Origin: an uncultured Porphyromonadaceae bacterium
GTDB lineage: Bacteria > Bacteroidota > Bacteroidia > Bacteroidales > Muribaculaceae
Length of the DNA: 64,000 bases
Reading direction: 5' to 3'
Assembly: GCA_947177685.1 (NCBI GenBank)
Contig: CAMWVE010000010.1
Span: 1-64,000, forward strand
Part shown: in pieces, positions 26,121 through 34,247 of the stretch
Position numbering within the stretch: the stretch's first letter is position 1
Layout of the letters: every line of letters begins with the position of its first letter
The notes under the pieces: model-generated
Databases searched by the model: none
What the model saw: only the letters and a program-made list of their open reading frames with translations
What the model was told of the DNA's origin: nothing
Position numbers and translations under genes: made by a program

Positions 26121-27281
26121 ATGAAAACACAAATTATTTTTAACATAGCAGCCACTCTCATTCTTTGCATGGCAACATCATGCGAAACCTTCCTGCCTGA
26201 TCCTGCGACTCAGGCAAAGGATGATATTCAGGTAGTGGCATCATCGCTGGTGACAACCGGCGATACGGTAAGCGTACGCCTTGCCTACACCGAAAACTTC
26301 ACTGATAAGATTACTGAAGTTTATTATGACCGCAACATGATGTTGCGAGCCCTGATGTTTCCTGACACAACCCGCCACTCAACTGACAAATATCTGATGA
26401 AGAAATACTATGACGAACTCCTCCTCAGAGTAGGCAAAGTGGAGCTTGTCACAGGCACAGGCGAGCGTAAGGAAATGAAGTTCAACCCGTCGACATTCAA
26501 CTTTGAATGTGCCCACAAACCCACTCCGGGTGAAAGACTTGAACTGTCAGCGAATATTTCATCACGCACGGGAAAATCACTCTCGCTACATTCTTCAACC
26601 GTAGTCCCCGGATGGAAACCTGAAGCGGAAATCATAGAGGCTACAAGACTTTACAGAGAAGGTGAAGAGCGTGAGGACCTCGGTCTGAGAGAAATGACAA
26701 ATGACTCGGTTTATCAGCTGAAGATTCTGCTTAAAGACAAATCGCGTGACACGCATTGCTACAGGATAAAAGTTCAGGGTGTCAGCTACCAATACGAAGG
26801 CGACTCCTCAAGTTGGAATATAAGTAGCTCTTTGTGGGCTCCTCCGATAATCGTTTACATGCCTGATGATTACGTCACTTGGACTGAAGCATTTTTTACC
26901 ACTGACCCCCTGCTCTACGATGCTAATCTCAAGAAGTCATTCGGAGCTTGGCATGCCTACACAACGGATTTGTTCACAAACAAACAGTTTAAAAACGGAA
27001 GCTATCTGCTGACAGTACAGTCACGCTATCCCTACACCTCACCCGGTGAATTTAACAAGCGCCGATATATTCAGGTGCAGTTGGAACCTATTTCGTTTGA
27101 CCTTATGAACTATCTTTCAACCCTTTATAGAGTCCGTATTGCAGAAACCGGCTACTTCTCTGAGCCACAGTCGCTGGCTTCAAACATCAACGGAGGTGTA
27201 GGCATTTTCGGCTCTATCGGTGAACCGCTTGTTCTTCGCTACTGGTTCCCCGGTGAGGAAGATCCTAATTATCCGATGTGA
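26121..27281 (+). CDS. DUF4249 family lipoprotein, partner of the TonB receptor
   Basis: The 386-residue product has a lipoprotein signal peptide with lipobox cysteine at 21 (MATSC) followed by ETFLPDP. The early DDIQVVASSLVTTGDTVSVRLAYT region and later beta-rich sequence fit the DUF4249 family. These proteins are encoded beside CarboxypepD-type TonB receptors and are thought to be surface lipoproteins. Nine bases separate it from the receptor gene, and an inverted repeat lies behind it. Its biochemical role is unknown; a part in substrate capture is inference from pairing. Confidence 0.8.
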   Translation: MKTQIIFNIAATLILCMATSCETFLPDPATQAKDDIQVVASSLVTTGDTVSVRLAYTENFTDKITEVYYDRNMMLRALMFPDTTRHSTDKYLMKKYYDELLLRVGKVELVTGTGERKEMKFNPSTFNFECAHKPTPGERLELSANISSRTGKSLSLHSSTVVPGWKPEAEIIEATRLYREGEEREDLGLREMTNDSVYQLKILLKDKSRDTHCYRIKVQGVSYQYEGDSSSWNISSSLWAPPIIVYMPDDYVTWTEAFFTTDPLLYDANLKKSFGAWHAYTTDLFTNKQFKNGSYLLTVQSRYPYTSPGEFNKRRYIQVQLEPISFDLMNYLSTLYRVRIAETGYFSEPQSLASNINGGVGIFGSIGEPLVLRYWFPGEEDPNYPM

Positions 27282-27326
27282 TTAGTCTTTAGTTTTTGTT
27301 GTAAGACTTCAGATATTAGATAGTAG

Positions 27327-27380
27327 TTAGAGGTTAGTCAATAGTGCAAGTTGCTGCAAATGCTAATGACTAACCTCTAA
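27327..27380. terminator. perfect 14-bp inverted repeat after the DUF4249 gene
   Basis: TTAGAGGTTAGTCA (27327-27340) and TGACTAACCTCTAA (27367-27380) are exact reverse complements separated by 26 bases, and T-rich sequence follows. It sits between convergent genes and could act as a terminator. The surrounding A/T-rich sequence repeats TTAGTC/GACTAA-like words, so it may also be part of a dispersed repeat. Confidence 0.5.
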
Positions 27381-27439
27381 TTATTTATTTACCTAAGCCA
27401 AAAGACTATAGACTAAGGACTAAAATCAAAATCTATAGA

Positions 27440-27733
27440 CTAACAACTATAATCCACACACCCGCGCATCTCCACATGACCGGCGAGCAATCCGGCAGCG
27501 GCAACGTGTGCGGGATGTTTGGCATAGATTGCCACATCTTCCATTTTGTCGACAATTGCGGTGAGAGTCACATCCCATGATTCAGCGGGATTCTCGTTAA
27601 CACCGGCTTCTATCGAACGGAGCACTTCAATCTGAGAGGGAAGCGACAAAAGCGCATCTCTGAATTTTTCGGCTAACGCCTTGCGTTCTTCCGGAGTACC
27701 GGTCAGTTTGAACATTACAACATGCTTTACCAT
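27440..27733 (-). CDS. Dabb family (stress-responsive A/B barrel) protein
   Basis: The 97-residue protein matches the dimeric alpha-beta barrel (Dabb) pattern. It starts VKHVVMFKLTGTPEERKAL, has a central VNENPAESWDVTLTAIVD strand, and has the conserved YAKHPAHVAA helix near the end. Family members are small dimeric proteins, some induced by stress and some enzymatic. No catalytic site can be assigned here. It is monocistronic with a -7 box at 27779-27786. Confidence 0.85.
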   Translation of the reverse strand: MVKHVVMFKLTGTPEERKALAEKFRDALLSLPSQIEVLRSIEAGVNENPAESWDVTLTAIVDKMEDVAIYAKHPAHVAAAGLLAGHVEMRGCVDYSC

Positions 27734-27778
27734 AACTGATTAAGGTTTATATTTCTAAAATTATTATTGATATATTTG

Positions 27779-27786
27779 CAAAGATA
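27779..27786 (-). promoter_or_regulatory. -7 box for the Dabb gene
   Basis: On the minus strand TATCTTTG fits TAnnTTTG and lies 45 bases before the ATG at 27733. No clear -33 element is present. Confidence 0.5.
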
Positions 27787-27804
27787 GTAAATTATTGCGA
27801 GAAA

Positions 27805-28590
27805 TTATCGATAAGAACGCAGGTAAAGCCATCCCTTGGGAGGTGCAGGATAATCTGACGCTATGAAAAAATCCCCTTTTTGACCATTAAACCGTTCTGT
27901 TTCACTGAAATGGCATAGTCCTATGCCACAGTCAAGCAACGAAAGGTAGCTTTTGGGCAAATAATAGAAATGAACGGTATCACCTGCCACCAATGCACGC
28001 CACGGCTGCGAGTTGGTTGATGATGGAGCAAGCCGGAGCATGGCAAGTGCCTCGCCGAAACGACTGTCAGGAGAAAGCGGATGATTGAAATCACCCTCGA
28101 AAAACAGTGTGTCAAATGGCTTGCGATTTTGGCTGCCCATGACAAAATGAGTGACACGTTCGAGCAGACGGGTGCTTCCGGGAGTGCCCACAGGTGAAAC
28201 AGCCTTAAGTTTAACATTATCCGGCAAACTCAGGTTACGCTCAAATGTGCTTCCCTTGAATGTGCCACCTATCCAGCATGTGCCGAGTCCTGCCATCCAT
28301 GCATTCAGGACCACCTGCTCAAACATGAATCCTGCAGCTAAAACCGAATCCTCATCAGCAGCATAACAAATCAGAAAATAGTCCGTGGCTCCTTTAATCA
28401 CACCATAGGTGCTCGGTTTGTAGTCACCTTTGAGTCCGAACCTCAGTAACTCAATCTTCACCTCACCCCTGAACGGTGAATATGCCTCGGCTATGGCGTT
28501 GTTCAGCATTGTTATCTCTACATCGCTCAACCCATTGCCATCGTAACTTCTTATGGAACGTCGTTCCTTTATTGCTTCTATAATATTCAT
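27805..28590 (-). CDS. nitroreductase family protein (TM1586-like)
   Basis: The 261-residue product begins with the nitroreductase FMN-phosphate segment IKERRSIRSYDG (6-17) and has a second half containing LRLAPSSTNSQPWRALV, also typical of FMN binding. The internal near-duplication of nitroreductase features suggests the fused 'putative TM nitroreductase' group. Such flavoproteins use NAD(P)H to reduce nitro compounds or quinones, although many have unknown substrates. Its ATG overlaps the stop of the GrpB-like gene (ATGA), so the two form an operon from the promoter at 29160-29190. Confidence 0.82.
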   Translation of the reverse strand: MNIIEAIKERRSIRSYDGNGLSDVEITMLNNAIAEAYSPFRGEVKIELLRFGLKGDYKPSTYGVIKGATDYFLICYAADEDSVLAAGFMFEQVVLNAWMAGLGTCWIGGTFKGSTFERNLSLPDNVKLKAVSPVGTPGSTRLLERVTHFVMGSQNRKPFDTLFFEGDFNHPLSPDSRFGEALAMLRLAPSSTNSQPWRALVAGDTVHFYYLPKSYLSLLDCGIGLCHFSETERFNGQKGDFFIASDYPAPPKGWLYLRSYR

Positions 28591-29141
28591 TTTATCGATT
28601 TTGCTATATTCATTATGGTTTTGATAAATTCCGTTTTTGCTTCGGTGTAGCCGTCGCGATCATTTATGAATTGCGGGAGCAGACTGAGTTTCAAAGCTTC
28701 ATATTCCTTGGCTACATCGGCATGCATCAAAAGGTAATCCCTGAATATCACCTCATCCTCATCACCTGACAAATGGAAATGCAGATGATACACCCGCTCG
28801 GCGTAACCGGCAGAGGTGTATCCCTTGTTAAAACTCATTCTGCCGGCGCCTTCCGACATGCAGATATAACCTGCCGATTCCATCTGCTTCCTTATTTCTT
28901 TCCAACTTAATTCAGAGTCGGTTACGACAAGAATATCGATTATCGGCTTGGCATAAATATCCGGGATAGCCGTACTGCCTATGTGCCTTATTGTTGGATG
29001 ATATTCTGCCAACAGTGCTCCTACAAGCTTAATTTCCTCACAAGCCCAATCTCTCCAGACCGGGTTGTGCGGTTCAAGATGTATAGGAAATAATTCCCAT
29101 AACTCCTTTAGTGTCAAATCTTTCAGACTTTTTCCGCTCAT
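28587..29141 (-). CDS. GrpB family (UPF0157) nucleotidyltransferase-like protein
   Basis: The 184-residue product has the GrpB/UPF0157 pattern: PIHLEPHNPVWRDWACEEI near 20-40, IRHIGSTAIPDIYAKPIIDI in the middle (the GS and acidic pair of a polymerase-beta-like fold), and VYHLHFHLSGD later. The family is annotated as nucleotidyltransferase-like and is unrelated to the GrpE chaperone factor; its reaction is not established. The ATG at 29141 is preferred to an in-frame TTG at 29162, which overlaps the -7 box. It is translationally coupled to the nitroreductase. Confidence 0.82.
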   Translation of the reverse strand: MSGKSLKDLTLKELWELFPIHLEPHNPVWRDWACEEIKLVGALLAEYHPTIRHIGSTAIPDIYAKPIIDILVVTDSELSWKEIRKQMESAGYICMSEGAGRMSFNKGYTSAGYAERVYHLHFHLSGDEDEVIFRDYLLMHADVAKEYEALKLSLLPQFINDRDGYTEAKTEFIKTIMNIAKSIK

Positions 29142-29159
29142 TAGCAAAACAAATTTTTG

Positions 29160-29190
29160 CAAAGATAAAAATATTCACATTAAGAACAAA
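29160..29190 (-). promoter_or_regulatory. promoter of the GrpB-nitroreductase operon
   Basis: On the minus strand TTTG (29190-29187), a 19-base spacer and TATCTTTG (29167-29160) give a full consensus match, 18 bases before the ATG at 29141. Confidence 0.8.
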
Positions 29191-29248
29191 GGTTGGGTGT
29201 TTTTAGTTTTTAGCGGGAGTTGGTAGTTTTAGTTGTTAGTGAAGCATG

Positions 29249-29269
29249 GCGGATGCCGGAGACATCCGC
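29249..29269. repeat. GC-rich hairpin inside an A/T-rich intergenic region
   Basis: GCGGATG (29249-29255) and CATCCGC (29263-29269) form a perfect 7-bp stem with loop CCGGAGA. The flanking TTAGTTGTTAGTGAAGCATGG (29230 onward) resembles the reverse complement of the tandem repeat just downstream. The whole block 29210-29382 therefore looks like one folded repeat unit. There is no gene in 29142-29489. Confidence 0.55.
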
Positions 29270-29286
29270 TCCGAGAAGTTTTTGCG

Positions 29287-29382
29287 GTTACTACCCATAC
29301 TTCGTCACTCATAACTAATACTTAATACCTAACAGTTACTGCCCATACTTCGTCACTCTTAACTAATACTTCATACCTAACA
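29287..29382. repeat. two tandem 48-bp repeats
   Basis: 29287-29334 and 29335-29382 are adjacent copies of a 48-base unit that begins GTTACT and ends ACCTAACA. They share 45 of 48 positions (differences at unit positions 7, 25 and 38). It is noncoding and lies upstream of the penicillin-binding protein promoter. Part of the unit is roughly complementary to sequence at 29230-29250. Confidence 0.85.
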
Positions 29383-29440
29383 AAACTGACTCTTAACATT
29401 TTTTTTCTAATATTCCACCATTTATCTTTCGGAAAGTTCG

Positions 29441-29448
29441 TAACTTTG
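29441..29448 (+). promoter_or_regulatory. -7 box for the penicillin-binding protein gene
   Basis: TAACTTTG lies 42 bases before the ATG at 29490 and matches TAnnTTTG. No good -33 element is found. Confidence 0.55.
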
Positions 29449-29489
29449 TTAATTGAATTTCTCCGCACTGCCGTGTGGCTTAACTAAGC

Positions 29490-31889
29490 ATGAAATTAAC
29501 TGAAGATATGAGCGAAAAAGAAAACGCTACAACTGAGAAAAAGAAAAAGGGATGGGTAAAGAAAGTCATCTTATGGCTTTGGATTGGATTCGGAGTCGGA
29601 TTTCTTCTCTTTTTTCTTTTGATGATAATGATTTATAACGGTTGGATAGGCTACATGCCACCGATTGAGGAGCTGCGCAACCCGACTGATAAATTCGCCA
29701 CAGTTGTCTACTCAGCTGACGGCGAGGAGCTTGGACGCTACTTCCGCAACACCGGCAACCGCGTGTATGCTGACTATGATGAAATTTCGCCATACGTCAT
29801 TGATGCTCTCATCGCAACCGAGGACTCGCGCTTCGAGGATCACTCAGGGGTGGACCTTCGTGCCATGGGTCGTGTGTTGGTCAAGACACTTTTGCTCCAG
29901 CAGAAAAATGCGGGTGGCGGATCCACAATCACACAGCAGCTTGCAAAACAGCTGTTCTCCCCTACTTCAGAAAATCTGGCAGAACGCGCCCTACAGAAAC
30001 CAATCGAGTGGATGATCGCCGTGAAGCTGGAGCGTTTCTACTCCAAGGATGAAATCATAAAGATGTATCTGAACCAATTTGACTTCCTCTATAACGCCGT
30101 AGGTATCAAGTCGGCGGCATACGTCTACTTTGGAAAAGACCCGATGGATTTGACCGTCGAGGAGGCTGCGATGCTGATAGGAATGGTTAAAAACCCATCA
30201 TATTTCAACCCTATCAGGCAACCGGAGCGTACTCTGAAACGCCGTAATGTTGTTCTGCAGCAGATGTATAACAATGACTACATCACCAAAGCTGAACTGG
30301 ACTCGCTGAGTGAGATTCCGCTCAAAATCAACTATCACAAAGTTGACCACAAGGAGGGTCCGGCGCCATATTTCCGCGAGGAACTGCGACGCTACCTTAC
30401 TGCCAAGAAGCCTGTCAAGAGCAATTACCGCGGATGGGAAAAACAGAAATATGTCGATGACTCAATAGCATGGGAAAACAATCCGCTTTACGGATGGATT
30501 GAGAAAAATCCCAAACCGGACGGCACAAAATATGACATCTACACCGATGGTCTGAAAATCTACACCACCATAGATTCACGCATGCAACGCTATGCCGAGG
30601 AAGCGGTGGTAGAGCACATGAAATCGCTGCAGGCACAGTTCTTCCGCGAGAAAAAAGGTGTCACCGGTGCCCCATACACCACCAACCGAGGCGAGTTGCC
30701 TGAAAGTCAGCTCAACAGCCTCATCAACCGAGCCATCACGCAGTCCGACCGCTACCGTGTGCTGAAAGCTAACGGTGCCGGCGAAAGCGAGATACAGAAA
30801 TCGTTCAACACACCGGTTGACATGCGCGTGTTCTCGTACGACGGCATGGTCGACACGGTCATGACCCCGCGTGACTCCATACTTTATCACAAACATTTCC
30901 TTAGAGCTGGCTTCATGTCGATGGACCCTGTCACCGGCTACGTCAAAGCGTATGTTGGCGGACCCAACTTCTCGCAGTTCCAGTATGATATGGTCTCTAC
31001 CGGTCGCCGCCAGATCGGATCTACCATCAAGCCGTTCCTTTACACCTATGCCATGGAGGAAGGCTACACCCCATGCGATGAATTCCTCAATGAGCAGCCT
31101 GTGCTGTTCGATGAGAACGGACGTCAGTGGGAGCCGCGAAACTCCGGTCACACCAATATTGGCGAGATGGTAACACTGCGGTGGGCGCTGATGAATTCAA
31201 ACAACTGGATTTCAGCCCGACTGATGAGCGAACTGTCGCCCGCGCAGTTGGTGCGCAACATGCACAACTTTGGAATAACTAACCAGATTGACCCCGTCAT
31301 ATCGCTTTGTCTGGGTCCATGTGAGGTGTCGGTCAAGGAGATGGTTGGCGCTTACAGTGCGTTTGCCAACAACGGACTTCGCTCCGAGCCTGTGTTTGTT
31401 ACCGCCATTGCTGACGGCAACGGCAATACTATTTCAGAGTTCACAAGCCGCCACACCGATGTCATCAGCCATAAGGCGCATGCCAAGATACTCTCCATGC
31501 TTCAGGGTGTGGTTGACGGTGGTACCGCCGGACGACTGCGCCGTCCTCCCTACTCTCTAACCGCACAGATGGGTGGCAAAACCGGCACGACCAACTCCAA
31601 CTCTGACGGTTGGTTCATGGGATTCACACCGCAGCTCGTATCAGGTGTGTGGGTCGGTGGTGAGGAGCGCTTCATCCACTTCAACACCATGGCATTCGGT
31701 CAGGGAGCCTCTATGGCACTCCCCATCTACGGACTCTACATGAAGAAAGTCTATGGCGACAAGAGCCTGCACTACACTCAGGACGTGCGTTTCCCCGAAC
31801 CTGACTTTGACCTTTGCGAGAAATCTGATTTGGGCGAGGTTGAGGAAGATAAAGTAGCTGAAGAATCAATTCAAGGAATTTTTGACTGA
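29490..31889 (+). CDS. mrcA: class A penicillin-binding protein 1A (transglycosylase/transpeptidase)
   Basis: The 799-residue bifunctional peptidoglycan synthase has a short lysine-rich cytoplasmic tail and one membrane anchor (about 29-52). The GT51 glycosyltransferase domain has ATEDSRFEDHSGVD and GGSTITQQLAKQLF. The transpeptidase domain has the active serine in GSTIKPF (Ser511), the SNN motif in MNSNNW, and KTGTT in MGGKTGTTNSNSD. It polymerises and cross-links murein on the outer face of the inner membrane. An ATG at 29508 is an alternative start. The following zinc-ribbon gene starts 2 bases after its stop, so the four small genes behind it are probably co-transcribed. Confidence 0.95.
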   Translation: MKLTEDMSEKENATTEKKKKGWVKKVILWLWIGFGVGFLLFFLLMIMIYNGWIGYMPPIEELRNPTDKFATVVYSADGEELGRYFRNTGNRVYADYDEISPYVIDALIATEDSRFEDHSGVDLRAMGRVLVKTLLLQQKNAGGGSTITQQLAKQLFSPTSENLAERALQKPIEWMIAVKLERFYSKDEIIKMYLNQFDFLYNAVGIKSAAYVYFGKDPMDLTVEEAAMLIGMVKNPSYFNPIRQPERTLKRRNVVLQQMYNNDYITKAELDSLSEIPLKINYHKVDHKEGPAPYFREELRRYLTAKKPVKSNYRGWEKQKYVDDSIAWENNPLYGWIEKNPKPDGTKYDIYTDGLKIYTTIDSRMQRYAEEAVVEHMKSLQAQFFREKKGVTGAPYTTNRGELPESQLNSLINRAITQSDRYRVLKANGAGESEIQKSFNTPVDMRVFSYDGMVDTVMTPRDSILYHKHFLRAGFMSMDPVTGYVKAYVGGPNFSQFQYDMVSTGRRQIGSTIKPFLYTYAMEEGYTPCDEFLNEQPVLFDENGRQWEPRNSGHTNIGEMVTLRWALMNSNNWISARLMSELSPAQLVRNMHNFGITNQIDPVISLCLGPCEVSVKEMVGAYSAFANNGLRSEPVFVTAIADGNGNTISEFTSRHTDVISHKAHAKILSMLQGVVDGGTAGRLRRPPYSLTAQMGGKTGTTNSNSDGWFMGFTPQLVSGVWVGGEERFIHFNTMAFGQGASMALPIYGLYMKKVYGDKSLHYTQDVRFPEPDFDLCEKSDLGEVEEDKVAEESIQGIFD

Positions 31890-31891
31890 TC

Positions 31892-32611
31892 ATGAAAGAA
31901 TGTCCACATTGCAGCGCCATCATTGAGGATGAACTCAGATATTGTCCACATTGTGGAATTCTGATCAACAAAACCGTCCATGTCAAAAGCATGGCAAAGA
32001 AACGTGGCGCCATAATAATAGGCAGCGTCGCGCTGTTCTTCGGTCTGATCATAGCCATCGGCATCTATCGCTTTTTCGCCACAACTTATCTCGACGTCAA
32101 CCAAAGCACACTATCATTTGTCAAAAGCGGGGGCACAGTCAAGATTCCCATCAATTATGACGGCTATACTTGGAGCGTCAGCCACACTCCGGAATGGGTC
32201 AACGCACTCCCTCACGGCGATACGCTCTACGTTGAGGTGGCGCCCAACATCATGGGTGAGATGCGCAATGATTCAGTTGTTATCCGCTCAGGCACCTTCA
32301 AGGTCGCGGTTCCGGTCAGTCAGAACGTAAAGGCTGACTACATCGAAGTCCTCAATCCAAAACTTACCGCGCTCGGTTCAGGACAGGCGTTCCAGATCGA
32401 TTATCTGACCGATGGTGCCGCCCCTCAGATAATCATGCCGGAATACTGCCATGTCAACGCACTTTCGCCGGGAAAGATAATGCTGTCTATCGACCCGAAC
32501 GACTCCGGCTCCAAGCGTACCGCAAAAATCCGGCTTATCGAGGACGATGTCGACGGATTGGTGGTGATAGAGCAGCCTGTTGACACTACCCTTGAAGCCG
32601 AAGCGAAATGA
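31892..32611 (+). CDS. zinc-ribbon, single-pass membrane protein with BACON-like domain
   Basis: The 239-residue product begins with a zinc ribbon (CPHC at 4-7 and CPHC at 18-21). A basic linker and one membrane helix follow (about 39-62). An extracytoplasmic beta-rich part starts with a BACON-like domain (about 67-145, LDVNQSTLSFVKSGGTVKI and WSVSHTPEWVNALPHGD). A second beta-sandwich-like segment lies at about 150-228. The ribbon would face the cytoplasm and the BACON part the periplasm. BACON domains bind glycans or mucin in some proteins. It is tightly packed between the penicillin-binding protein and an endonuclease-I-like gene (four-base overlap). No function is known. Confidence 0.75.
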   Translation: MKECPHCSAIIEDELRYCPHCGILINKTVHVKSMAKKRGAIIIGSVALFFGLIIAIGIYRFFATTYLDVNQSTLSFVKSGGTVKIPINYDGYTWSVSHTPEWVNALPHGDTLYVEVAPNIMGEMRNDSVVIRSGTFKVAVPVSQNVKADYIEVLNPKLTALGSGQAFQIDYLTDGAAPQIIMPEYCHVNALSPGKIMLSIDPNDSGSKRTAKIRLIEDDVDGLVVIEQPVDTTLEAEAK

Positions 32612-33615
32612 AGCGTCGGTGGCTCATAATCTCCTGTCTGACAAGTTTGGCGCTCCATGGAGCCACTCCTTTCGACGGACTTTGCGGCAAGGAGCTTTTC
32701 ATGGCAGTCAGAGCAAGTTACGGCAATCCAAATCCACCTGAGACGTCAGAAATATGGAGTATTCTGAGTCGAGTTGACAAGACTGACGACGGCACAATCA
32801 ATAACATTTTCTCGGATGAAACACTGACCATCCCATCTGACGGCATATCGCCTGCCGAGGGTGCCCTGTTCCGCGTGATTCATCCATCTTACTGGAATAT
32901 GCCCGTTCCGCCGGAGGATATAGTTAACATATTTCCCGCAACAGTAAGCGAGGTTGAAAATCAGCATGACTATCCACCTGTTTTCTGCTCATCAGAGCGG
33001 TCGCAGCTCACACTGAAATATGACAACGGATTCTGGGGTTCGGGCATATATTCACTCGCACCGGGATACGATATAAACTGCTATCTGCCACCAAAGGGCT
33101 ACGAAGGTGACTTCGCAAGGGTTGTGATGCACATGATAACCGCCTATGCCTGCAATGACTGGTATGGCAAAGGTAACAACATCTTTCTTGATGACTTTCC
33201 GATATTTCAGAGTTACTACCTTCGTGACCTGTTGCAATGTGCGGCTTCAGATCCGGTCGATGATCGGGAGAAAAGGCGTAACACAAGGCTTACTGAAATC
33301 TGTGGATGCGGCAATCCGTTTGTAGAGTACCCGGCTTTGGCTGACCACATCTGGGGAAATGCCGCCGACAAACCGTTTCAGAGTTCCTCACCTGAAACAG
33401 TTATACCAATTAAGCCGACCTACGGTCAGGATGACAAGTTTTTCCACTGCCAATCTCCCTTTCTTCCGGGTGAAGTGGAATGGTTTATATTAAATAATGT
33501 AAGATACCGAGCAGGTGAAGCCGCACCTCTTGAAGGTATGGTACCCGGTCGATATACCGTAAGTTACGGTGGCAAGAATTTCTCCGGCTCGGTAGTGATT
33601 GAACTTGTGCGATGA
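32608..33615 (+). CDS. secreted endonuclease-I-like protein with altered active-site motifs
   Basis: The 335-residue product has a signal peptide (about 1-19). The middle resembles the endonuclease I (EndA/NucM) family in order of motifs: a His region NQHDYPPVF, GDFARVVMHMITAY (canonical GDxARAxxYM..RY), DPVDDREKRRN (canonical DPV..E..RN), and GCGNPFVEYPALADHIWG. In the last, canonical QGNRNPF is changed to CGCGNPF. One histidine and the RN pair remain. The last 70 residues, after the nuclease-like part, look like a beta-sandwich tail. Whether it still cleaves nucleic acid is uncertain. It overlaps both neighbours by four bases (ATGA). Confidence 0.6.
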   Translation: MKRRWLIISCLTSLALHGATPFDGLCGKELFMAVRASYGNPNPPETSEIWSILSRVDKTDDGTINNIFSDETLTIPSDGISPAEGALFRVIHPSYWNMPVPPEDIVNIFPATVSEVENQHDYPPVFCSSERSQLTLKYDNGFWGSGIYSLAPGYDINCYLPPKGYEGDFARVVMHMITAYACNDWYGKGNNIFLDDFPIFQSYYLRDLLQCAASDPVDDREKRRNTRLTEICGCGNPFVEYPALADHIWGNAADKPFQSSSPETVIPIKPTYGQDDKFFHCQSPFLPGEVEWFILNNVRYRAGEAAPLEGMVPGRYTVSYGGKNFSGSVVIELVR

Positions 33616-34247
33616 AAAACCGGATTCTGCTAATATTGTTATCAACACTGCTTCTGATGGGATGCAGCAGCGAGGAACGTCAGCCCGGCGTCCCTGCGGC
33701 TGAGCCGGCGTTAGGGGTGTTACATCTGAGCATGAAGCCGGGTGAGACCGTCTCAGTGGAACTGCTGAATTTTGAACGTGGCACACTCGCCCGCACCACC
33801 ATAAGCGGTGAGGCAGGAGTAGTCCGATGCGAATTAAGGGTAAATAGCCTGTTTGTTACGGCTCTTGGTGCCGGAGAGACAACCATAGTAATTCATCCGG
33901 CTGACTACGCGCAACTTAACCTGCATGTTTCGGTAGAAACCGAAGCTGAAACACCGGAAATTTTCACCGATGCCACTCCACGCTTTCAGGGTTGCGACAT
34001 TATCATGAACTTTGAGAGACCGGGGGTTATGACATTCAGAACATTTCAGCCTGAGGAATGGAATGTGCGTGATCTGACATCAGGAGATTACATCTCACTT
34101 GATAAAAACCTGCTGAAAATCAACGGGAAAGATTATCCCGTGGAAACAATGGAACGCTTCGATGACCGCGCTGAAACGGTTGATTACATAAGAATAATTT
34201 TAAAAAACAATCAGGAAGCATGGATGGTGCTAAGAAAAGAATATTAA
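33612..34247 (+). CDS. lipoprotein of unknown function
   Basis: I do not recognise a family. The 211-residue product has a lipoprotein signal peptide with lipobox cysteine at 18 (LLLMGCSS). It then has beta-rich sequence with an Ig-like character (GVLHLSMKPGETVSVELLN, GAGETTIVIHPADYAQLNL) in the first 110 residues and a separate C-terminal part with no motif. The early half may be an Ig-like or BACON-type beta-sandwich. Its start overlaps the endonuclease-I-like gene by four bases and its stop overlaps the next start (TAATG), so translation is coupled through the group. Confidence 0.65.
   Translation: MKNRILLILLSTLLLMGCSSEERQPGVPAAEPALGVLHLSMKPGETVSVELLNFERGTLARTTISGEAGVVRCELRVNSLFVTALGAGETTIVIHPADYAQLNLHVSVETEAETPEIFTDATPRFQGCDIIMNFERPGVMTFRTFQPEEWNVRDLTSGDYISLDKNLLKINGKDYPVETMERFDDRAETVDYIRIILKNNQEAWMVLRKEY

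Noticed and set aside
28587..29141. GrpE-like nucleotide exchange factor for the Hsp70 cassette
   Set aside because: The motifs are those of the GrpB/UPF0157 nucleotidyltransferase-like family, which is unrelated to GrpE despite the name.
29287..29382. start of a CRISPR array
   Set aside because: Only two directly adjacent copies without spacers, and no cas genes nearby.
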